From the NCBI GenBank assembly GCA_026075535.2, contig AP026538.1, positions 11,160,001 to 11,224,000 of the forward strand: a stretch of 64,000 nucleotides of DNA. Direction: 5' to 3'. The notes beneath the pieces were generated by a model. It did no database searches and had not been told where the DNA came from. It saw only the letters and a list, made by a program, of their open reading frames with translations. The translations under genes were made by a program, and so were the position numbers. This document shows positions 55,200 to 64,000 of this stretch, one piece after another (the first letter of the stretch is position 1; each line of letters opens with the position of its first letter). This stretch comes from Tricholoma matsutake (taxonomy: Eukaryota > Basidiomycota > Agaricomycetes > Agaricales > Tricholomataceae).

Positions 55200-55440
55200 G
55201 ACAACGACAATGATCCATGGAAGTCTATCATCGTTTGGGGCCTAGGTGATTGTTTTTTTCTTTTGTGTTTTTATTTATTACTAACTAATAGTTTTCTCTT
55301 TGTTTTTATGTTGTACCTATGCTACCCCCAACCCCAGCACCCCACCCAACACAGCATAGGATGTGTGCCATCCCCCAGCACCTCCCACCATTGCTGTGAG
55401 CAACTGCTCACAGGATGGAGCTGGTGGTCCCACAATGACG
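55200..55440 (+). repeat. Palindrome/GGCC intron-like module, copy outside h3
   Basis: ATCGTTTGGGGCCTAG is followed by an intron-like GTGATTG...CTAAC... stretch and then the palindrome CTGTGAGCAACTGCTCACAG (55394-55413). The same order occurs on the minus strand at about 25400-25620. Confidence 0.45.
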
Positions 55441-56695
55441 GCAAATACCAACAGCAATGGCATCAATGGCTATGGCTATGCCAATGCCAGCACCCAAAGC
55501 CAGCACCGATAACAACACGATGATAGGTCCACCTTGCGCTCTAAGGTCTGGGAACACTTCCAAATGCTTTGACACATCATCACACACACTCCCAAACCCC
55601 TATGAACCCCATGAAACTACTCCGAAGCTATTTTGTAGCACTTCAAACGATTTCGAACGACTTTGCAACACTTCAAATGAGTTCGAATGACTTTGCAGCA
55701 CCTCAAATGCCTTCCGCTGCCATATGCCTATTGCACCACCCTTCAGACACATGCAGCACACCTCACACAAGTTAGTGCATCACATATTGAGCACCACCAG
55801 ACACAAGGAGATACAACAACAGGCTTTTAGGATGTGATTGTGGCGCTTTGACATTTCGATGATATATTGGATCAATAGGACAGGTACCCTTGATACATTG
55901 TGACTCTATACATTTCCCTTCTCATCATCTCTCATTTATTTTATGATTTGGAAAGTTCATTATTGTTTTATATCTTGCCTCATGTAGTCCTCATGTTTTA
56001 TTTCCTTTTAAGTACCATCTCTTCAGAACATATATAGCCTGGTAGTAGCTACTTAGAAAGACAGGATAGATCATCCTCTCACATCCATCGTCTGATTTAA
56101 GAGCAATTCTCTTGAGTCCAAGCCTCTCATCTTAGTCCCAAAGTTTAGCGTATTACCATGAACTTCTTCAAACTTTCCATACTAGCTTCTTGAAACTATT
56201 ACCAATCATCTATCCCCTCTCAAGGCCTTTCCACATCTCTATAGTCTATCCTCAGCATCCGTTGAAACCATCCTCGTCCTCTACAACTCCCTTGAACATT
56301 CTTGAACTTCTTCGAACATCCTCAAACTTTCCTTGAAGCACTTTGCAGAGCTTTGTATGCCCTTGAACTTCATTGAGTATCATTGGACCTCCTTGAACTT
56401 AGTTCCCTCATCCTTGGGTAACAGTGGTGATATTTAGTACCACCTTGCAACTTTCCTCTGACTTGCATTATACCATTCAAGACCTTTAAGTGGGTTTTGT
56501 TTGGATTTCTGGGTCAAGCATCATCATTTTTGGAACCCACCATGAGGGGTTTCTAAATCATTTCATCACCTAATCCATCTCGAATCTCCTGGCTTAGGCC
56601 AACACAAGCTAGAAACCTTCAAATCTCTCAAACAATTGGGAGATATTCTAATCCGAGTTTCCAAAGCAGAATCTACTCATCATTGACTATTCCCT
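55441..56695. other. Putative LTR/leader region of family D
   Basis: No gene. An ACATATATAGCCTGG motif near 56028 and a following T/C-rich leader resemble the promoter and 5' untranslated part of a Ty3 element that leads into the gag at 56696. LTR limits and a TSD were not found. A run of AACTTC/GAACTT-type simple sequence lies at 56160-56400. Confidence 0.35.
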
Positions 56696-58560
56696 TTGCC
56701 TATCTCATTGTCTTCATCATCATCTTCTACTTCTTCATCCTCATCATCTACCTCTTCATTCATCCTTCCAACAACTTTGACACCTCTACCATCCTTCACC
56801 CAAGTTTTAACTCATACCCCAAGAGTCATTGCATTCATGACTACACAAGCCACTATGCCAGCTCATGGTCATTCCATGGCTCTGAAATTTGACCCCACCC
56901 AGCCTCAAGAACTTCACAGATATTTTAACAAGCTTGAATTGCTTTTCTCAGCTTGCAATGTTACAAACTCCGAAGAAATGAAGAAGCACACTTGCTGCTA
57001 CCTCAATATTGACACTTCTGAACTTTGGGAATCAATCCCAGAATATGATGCCGGCACTTCATTCCAGAATTTTTGCATCACTATCCACAAACTGTACCCT
57101 GGTTCCAAAGACAATTGGACATGTACAAACTCATCGGCAAACAACTTCACATTGGTATTTACAACGCAAATGATTTGGGATTATATTTTTGGTCATTTTA
57201 TAACATCACAAAGTTTTAATCTACTAAAGGCAGGATTTCTGATGCTGAACAAAGCAGAGCCTTTGTCCATGGTTTCCAACCAGGTTTATGGGCTAGGATT
57301 GCCCGACAACTCAAACTAAAATTCCCTGATCACTATCCCGATGACTCCTACCCACTTGACGATATTCATGCAGCAGTGAAATTCATTCTAGCAGGATCTA
57401 TCACTTTGAACTCGACATCGCTACTCAGTTCACATTCTTCAGGATCTTTGGCAATACCAACAACCTTGACATCTTTGCCTCAAATTAAATCAGAAGATCT
57501 TATGGCAATTCTTGAAAAATTTTCAGCCACTCTTGTAACCACTTTAGCAGGTTTGAAAACCACAAAACCTACTCGACCTAACAGTGGATTTTGTTCAGAC
57601 CAGCTCAAAACTTTAGTTTGCATCTTTTGTGGGCTTATGGGACATTTCATTAGTGACTGCCTGGTTTGCCAATCATATATCAATGAAGGAAAGTGTAAGA
57701 AGAACACTGAAGGCAAGATTGTACTTCCAAATGGTCAATTTACTCCTCAAAACATCCCTGGTCATTTTATCAAGGACAGGATTGACGAATGGACTCGACA
57801 AAACCCTCCATCTAGTATTACCCCTTCACTAATGTATAATATCACACCTTTGACAGTTTCTTTGACACCATCCAGAGGTGTTTACCAAATTACTGACCTA
57901 TCTACAACAGCCAAAGATCCTATCGCAAAACTCGAACAAGAGCTATATGCCTTACGAAGTGGTAGACCCTTTGCATGAGCTGATTTAAATGTGCCAACAG
58001 TTCCTACCTCTCAGCCTTTGATCCCTCAAATCCCTGCACCAGTCGAACGATCCATCCCACAAGTACCAGCACCATCTATATCGTCCACAGCAACCAATCT
58101 ACCTACTTTGAATTTGGCACCATCTTTGATCTCTGAAACACCATTGCAACCGGTAATACATCCCTACAATGGCACTAAGGAAAATTTGTATTTACCTCCT
58201 CACAAACACAACTTCGCATTGACAGGAAAAGCAAAAGACAAAGATGGCCCATCATACCATACCCAGGCACCAATTCAAAAAGACAAAATCACCAAAGATG
58301 TCTTGACCCGATTGATGAAAACCCAGATTATCACTCTAACTCCCGAAGAACTACTTTCTCTATCACCCGAAGTTTATACAAAATGGAAGGAACAGGTTAC
58401 TTCACATCATATCCAGCACCCCAAAGGAAATAATGCTACGAATCTTCTTAACGATGATATTTTTGTAATTGATGACCCTTACAAAACTTATATTAGCAGT
58501 CTTCATCCTGGAGAAATACCCAAACCTTTCATTGCAGCAAAGGAATCCCACTCCATTTGA
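56696..58560 (+). pseudogene. Family D gag region, disabled
   Basis: The N-terminal Ser-rich stretch and capsid-like part (56696-57319, FDPTQPQELHRYFNKLELLF) come first. After a frameshift there is a part with a zinc knuckle CIFCGLMGHFISDC (57376-57978). A Pro/Ser-rich and protease-leading segment (57991-58560) follows, separated by a stop near 57977. Gag of this kind, with a long Pro-rich linker before the protease, is seen in basidiomycete Ty3 elements distinct from families A and B. Confidence 0.7.
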
Positions 58561-61500
58561 TCAGTCATTATAAATGTCAATGGCAGAAACCCAGTTGAAA
58601 GTGTTGTCAATCCCAGTTCATTGATCATCGCAATGTCCGAAGAAGTTTGTCATGAACTCGGTCTTGCCTATGATCCTTCGATACACATCCCTCTACAATT
58701 GGCTAATGGTGGCATTGACCAGAGTCTAGGTTTAGCACAGAATGTACCTTGCAAAGTCAGTAGCATCACCCTCTACATGCAAATACACATCATCCAAGAT
58801 CCAGCCTACGACATTCTGCTCAGATTACCATTCGGCATTCTCACAGAAAGTACAGTGAAGAATTATTGAAACAAAGCACAAGTGATAACTATTTTCGATC
58901 CAAATTCAACACGATCTTGTGCTATGTGAAATGCTGAAGAAGAAGATAGAAGCAGGAGTATATGAGTTGTTGAACTCATCATATTGATCGCAATGGTTTT
59001 GCATTGTGAAGAAAGACGCAAAATCACTTCACATTGTCCACAGTTTTGAACTGCTAAACCAAGTAACAATTCAGCACTCTGGCATCATCCTGATCCCTGA
59101 GCATCTGGCTGAGCAGTTTGAGGGACACACTTGCAGTGGAATGTTGGACTTATATGTTGCATTTGACGAAAGGCTAGTTGCTGAATCTTCTTGAGATCTA
59201 ATGACTTTCCAGACCCCATTTGGTGTGCTTCAAATTGTCACCCTACCAATGGGTTGGATGAACTCAGCTCTGATCTTACATGATGATGTCACATTCATTC
59301 TACAACTCGAAGTCCCTCATATCACCATTCCTTACATTGACAACACACCAGTTAAGGGTCCAAAATCAGAATATTGAACGATTGGAGGGTCTTATGAAAC
59401 TATCACCAATAATCCAGGCATTTGACACTTCATCTGGGAACATTTCGGGAATCTAAATCGCATAGTCCAACACATGAAGTATTGCAGAGGAACATTTTTG
59501 GGTCCAAAACTATATCTTTGTGTTCCCTAAATAATTGTTTTAGGGCATTGATGCAACATTGAAGGTTGTATGGCTGATCCCACTTGCATCACAGCAGTTA
59601 GCAAATGGGGACCTTGTCAAAGCCTTACCAAAGTTAAAGTGTTCTTAGGAACTATCGGAGTCTGTCATATCTTTATTCAAAATTTTGCTCAACATGCTAC
59701 AGCACTGATTCAACTCACTCAAAAAGATGTTCCTTTCAAATTTGGACTGCAACAAATAGCAGCACAGGAAGATTTGAAGGAAGCTTTATCAATTCTCCAG
59801 TGATTTGAGCAATCGACTACTCATCCCCCACCCCAGTTATCCTATCAGTTGACACTTTGCACATCACTGTTGGGTTCTTTCTCACACAATGTGATCCTGA
59901 CAACCCTTGAAAACAGTATTACAGTTGATTCGGCTTGATCACACTTAACGACTGTGAATCCCAGTTTTTGCAACTCAAACTCAAACTCTAGAGTCTATAT
60001 TGCACCCTTGGAGCACTTTAATTGTATCAAATAGGGGTCCAAAACCTCATCATCGAAGTTGATGCAAGGTATATCAAAGGCATGCTCTTGAGTCCTGATA
60101 TTGCACCTAGCACTAGCATCAATCAATGGATTGTCTCAATTCTAACCTTCCACTTCATGTTAGTCCATGTGGCAGGCACACACCATGGTCCAGATGGACT
60201 TTTGAGATGTCCTCCACAAGACGAAGATGATCAGTTTGACAATGAAAACAATTTTGGAGACTGGATTGACTGTCTTCACAGTTTTGTACATCAGATCATT
60301 CCCATTATGACTTGTCCCTTTCCTTCCCATCAAATCTCGACACTCTCCCTCTCTTCAGATCTCAGTAAGGGGGAGGATCTTACCTACAACAATGTCCCAC
60401 AAATAAACAATGCCAAAAAGGACGATGAAAGATTACTTTGCATTCAAAAATGGTTAGAAGATTTGGTACAACCCCCAGATTTATCAGATTCCGAATATGC
60501 TACCTTCATCCAATATTCTTCTTAGATTCCAGCAAACTATGGAGAAAGGACTCTCACGGAGCTCACAAGATCGTTGCAATTCCCGAATGTTGTCTCAAAA
60601 TTATTTGTGCAGCTCATGACAATATTGGACACAAGATGGTCTTTGTGATGAAATCAGTTATTTCCTTATGATTCTGGTGGCCTAACATGAAAGCTGACAT
60701 TGCATGGTTTATTCACACCTGCCACCTCTGCCAAGTACGACAAACTCGAAATCTCCTTATCCCACCTACTATCACCACACCCGCACCTTTATTCAGCAAA
60801 GTCTACATCAATACTATGCAAATGCCTCCTTCAAGCGGATTCAAGTATATCGTACAAGGTTGATGTTTGCTAACGACCTATCCCAAATGGCGAAAACTTC
60901 GACAAGAAAATGCCACGACCCTCGGCGATTGGATCTTTGAAGACATTATTTATTGATGGGGCTCCCTATATGAAATTGTGAGCAATAACGGATCAGCCTT
61001 CATTGCAGCATTGGAGTACCTTTTGAAACGATATCACATTAACCACATTTGAATTAGGGGTTACAATTCTTGTGCAAATGGACTCGTCAAAAGAGCTCAC
61101 TTCAATATTCAACAATCATTATTCAAAGCAGTCAATGGAGATCAGAGCAAATGGTCAGCTGGAGCACACTCTGTGTTTTGGGCAGAACAAGTTATGGTTC
61201 ATAGACGTATGGGTTGCTCTCCTTACTTTGCAGTTACAGGATTGCATCCCCTCATCCCACTTGACATCTCTGAAGCAACATACTTGCAACCCCCTCCCGA
61301 TTCTATCTTATTGACAACTGATCTCATTGCTTGATGAGCAATAGCACTCCAGAAATGATCACCCAACCTCGAAATTCTATATTCAAAAGTCTACACTGCT
61401 CGACTTGAAGCTGCGAAACATTTTGAACTTGTTCACAAATGAATGATGCGTGACTACAACTTCAAAAAAGGCAACCTGGTCCTACTTCAAAACACGCAAA

Positions 61501-61658
61501 TCGAGAAATCCCTCAATTGCAAGATGCGACCACAATATTTAGGTCCCCTCATTGTCATCGATCAAAACTATAGAGGAGCCTATGTCATCTGCAAACTTGA
61601 TGGTTCAGTATTCCATTGGCCAGTTGCCGCCTTCCGACTTCTTCCCTATTTTGCTTGA
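58561..61658 (+). pseudogene. Family D pol, heavily decayed
   Basis: Fragments in order. Protease-like part at 58621-58869 (IIAMSEEVCHELGL, DPAYDILLRLPF). Reverse transcriptase remnants about 58925-59530 (WFCIVKKDAKSL, TLPMGWMNSALI, IPYIDNTPVKGP). RNase H remnants at 59570-60230 (VSKWGPCQSLTKVKVFLG, LVHVAGTHHGPDGLL). Integrase remnants 60430-61350 (AAHDNIGHKMV; THLCQVR-like zinc region). C-terminus at 61443-61658 (DYNFKKGNLVLLQNTQIEKS). Stops and frameshifts are frequent and the sequence is AT-rich. Not functional. Confidence 0.75.
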
Positions 61659-61857
61659 AAATCTATTCCCCTTCCACTGAACTTCCTCAATATTGACTCA
61701 GAACGTCTCGAAAAACTTTGAACATCAACAAAGATATTCCCAAAAGCCTTCTGGACTTCAAAGACAAATAATTATTCCCTTCTCTTTGTTCGTGATCACT
61801 TACCTATGACTTTGATTTATTTTAGTGTACAATACAAGTCATGATATTGCATTATAG

Positions 61858-63470
61858 TGAGATCAAACCATCCCCCCCCACCAAGTTTAATGGCACATGT
61901 GTGCAGGGGCATGCATTCCTTAATTCCTGTGAGTTGTACATCAGTCTCCAGTTGCATCAATTCATCGACAATGCTGCAAAAATTTATTGGGCCTTCACAT
62001 ACATGAAATCTGAATGTGCCTATCTCTATGTGTACTGTATTCTGTGCCAAACTAAAGAGCTTGGTTCTCTACCTTTCTCCACTTGGGGCAACTTTCAAGC
62101 AGAGTTTGTACACCACCTTTGTGTCCTCAATGAGCACCACTGAGCAGTGACATGGCTTGAGTAATCCTCTTACCATCAGGCATGTCAATCCATGGACAAT
62201 TATATCAATGAGTTTAAGGACTTGGTGGACATGGCAGGATATGGGAGTAAGCTACCAGTGGTGGTGAAGTTCTGATGGGGCCTCAATCAAGAGATTCAGG
62301 ACCAGAGTGCACAGATATTGGAAGGGCACCCAGCAGATGATGATATCTATGCTTGGTATGAGGCTGCTTCACTCTGTGGTGAGAACTGACTCACAAATGT
62401 GGCATTTAATGCTGCATTCCATGCTCCAACTACCACTCATGCACCCTACACCTTCAATAAAACCCTCCCCTGCCCTAACCCCATTCCTGTCCATCAGGCT
62501 CCTGCACCAGCCATCAATGCCCCTGTACCAATGGATGTTGATGCAGCCCATAGTCGCACACATATGTTGGATCTCTGCTACCACTGGGGAAACTGAGCAC
62601 ATGGCCAGAGTGTGTCCCCATCATCAAGATATCCACATGCTCACCCCCGAGGGGCGAGATGAACTCCTCCAGGACCTGTTGGCGCTTGTAGATGTTGAGG
62701 AAGTGAAGGATCAGGTTGCAGAGGAGATCAAGTCAGAAGTTGTAGAGGAGCAGGATTTTTCTATTTGCAGAAAGTGAATCATATGCCCTTGCTGCCTGTC
62801 CATAACCACTTTGAAGTTTTGTCAGTTGAATCCCCAGAGGATGAATCTAATTCCATGACTGTTCTCCTCTCTGACCATTTGAAGATGTACCTGCTCTTCC
62901 TATCTCTCCCTCCGTCACACACCCCAAAATTGAATCATGGGAGTGCAAACTACCACAAAATATATTGTTGCATCCACTCCCTCTACACATTCCTTGAACC
63001 TAGCAATTGAACTACAGACTACCGACACTCGACAGATACTTGGTGTCTCTGTGCTCCTGGACTCTGGTGTGACTGGTCTCTTCATTGATGCCCATCTCAC
63101 ACAACAACATTGCCTGAATACTCGCTCACTCTCACATCTGATACCTGTTTATAATGTGGATGGGTCCCAAACAAAACTGGTGCCATCTAAGAGGTTGTAG
63201 ACCTGGTCCTCTGTTACAAAGATCATAGTGAGTGTGCCCTTTTTGCTGTCACTCAGTTAGGAAAGCAGAAGGTGATCTTGGGCTATCCATGGCTTCGAGA
63301 CCATAACCTAGAGGTCAACTGGCATACTAGGGAGGTTAGTGTCCATCCCACTGTTGCACTTGTTTCATGGAAGCCAGACAAGAATGCCATGGACAAAGGG
63401 CATCAGCATGATGCACTTGGAAGTGTCATGCCAGACCCCTGCCTGTGCCTGAGAGAAGAGTATGGAGGGA
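61858..63470 (+). pseudogene. Family A fragment A-5 (gag and protease), plus strand
   Basis: This is colinear with the A-4 gag from IKPSPP onward, through the degraded zinc knuckle (CYHWGN then TGA, about 62575-62597), the conserved GTGA gag/pol overlap (62774-62777), and the protease (LLDSGVTGLFIDAHL). It ends near EVSVHPT...LREEYGG (63470). It is the only family A sequence in plus orientation. It lacks LTRs and most of pol and is full of stops and Arg losses, the oldest family A piece here. Confidence 0.85.
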
Positions 63471-64000
63471 CTTGGGTTAAGTTCGGATGAGACCAGAACT
63501 TCGGAGAGAGAACTAGAGGTTGAGTCAAATGAAGTTTGGACTCTTAGAGGTCAGAGGTAGGAGTAGAACAAGATTGGATTGGCAGATTTATGTTAAGTCT
63601 TTATCGAGTCTTTGTCAAGTCTATGTCAATATATGAACTGAGGAATACAAGTCAAAACTAACTAAGCTTAAATACTGGAGTCCAGAACCAGAGCAGAACA
63701 TCTCAGTAACTGCGGCAGTGTCTCAACTGCATAAATAAATTACTTAGTGGGGGCCACACAGGAGTCCATAGTTGAATTTGCAAAAGAGACGGCAGCCTTG
63801 GGAAGGTGGCCATGGGTGCTGTACAAGGCAGCCTGGTGCACAGCAGTGTGGGCAATGCAAGGCAGTTGGGAATGAAAGCAGGAGGAGTTGGTGAATGTCA
63901 GGTTTGAGATGCAGAAAAGAGTTGGACAGATGTGGGTTCCGATTGGGCAAGGAATGGTTCTTGACAGGATGGCAGCAATGACAATCAAGACATTGTGTTG
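63471..64000. other. Right-edge region, unassigned
   Basis: After A-5 ends there is a stretch with repeated GTC-AAGTCT/TTATCGAGTC motifs (63590-63630), which could be LTR-like but has no visible limits. A more GC-balanced segment follows (63740-64000) with an open but unrecognised frame. Confidence 0.3.

Noticed and set aside
55569..55775. Protein-coding gene of repeated FERLCNTS/NDFA units
   Set aside because: Short simple-sequence repeats in untranslated AT-rich DNA, with no splice context or homologous domain.
1..64000. CRISPR array or bacterial-type operons
   Set aside because: No regularly spaced short direct repeats were seen, and gene structure (introns, LTR elements) is eukaryotic throughout.

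Overview
The window looks like nuclear DNA of a filamentous basidiomycete, probably an agaricomycete. The evidence is a WDR24/SEA2 gene split by many introns of about 40-60 nt, a DUF6534-type seven-helix membrane protein gene, a Plavaka-type transposase, and several families of chromodomain and other Ty3 retrotransposons. No species is assigned. Most of the 64 kb is nested transposable-element sequence between two short host-gene islands. No CRISPR array, rRNA gene or free-standing tRNA gene was seen.

Layout. (1) 1-3642, minus strand: host WDR24/SEA2 gene (GATOR2/SEACAT subunit), cut by the window edge. (2) 3643-9063: a foldback hAT-type MITE (h1), then a dead Plavaka-type transposase gene (minus) broken by a second hAT-type MITE (h2) and by a tRNA-derived SINE. 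(3) 9230-17720: a decayed Ty3 element (family C, minus), with a complete copy of Ty3 family A (A-1) inserted in its integrase tail. (4) 18746-27496: probably one old hAT-type transposon (h3), swollen by a second full family A copy (A-2) and a MITE (h4). (5) 27538-39035: a family B Ty3 element (B-1, plus) carrying a MITE (h5) in its LTR and two family A insertions 53 bp apart in its gag. These are a deletion derivative (A-3) and an apparently intact copy (A-4). (6) 39036-43141: a Ty1/copia element truncated inside reverse transcriptase. (7) 43142-49504: second host island with the DUF6534 gene and little else recognisable. (8) 49505-54558: family B copy B-2, with two LTRs and a target-site duplication (TSD), intact gag and twice-deleted pol. 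(9) 54709-55189: a further hAT-type MITE (h6). (10) 55200-63470: a repeat module, a badly decayed Ty3 element (family D, plus) and a plus-strand family A fragment (A-5).

Family A is the dominant story. It is a chromovirus-like Ty3 element of about 6.05 kb with 426-bp LTRs that end TG...TA, 5-bp TSDs, and gag and pol overlapping at a GTGA. In A-4 both reading frames are open and the two LTRs look identical by eye, so it is a very recent insertion and possibly active. Its relatives A-1, A-2, A-3 and A-5 are disabled largely by C-to-T and G-to-A changes at CpG positions, mostly Arg codons turned into stop, Gln, His or Cys. This is what cytosine methylation decay or a RIP-like process at CpG would leave.

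The insertion junctions give a relative order. The Plavaka gene, family C and h3 are old hosts. The SINE, the MITEs and the family A copies sit on top of them, and A-4 is the youngest layer. All element boundaries given with TSDs were read from the sequence. Family names rest on recognised protein motifs and no database search was run.
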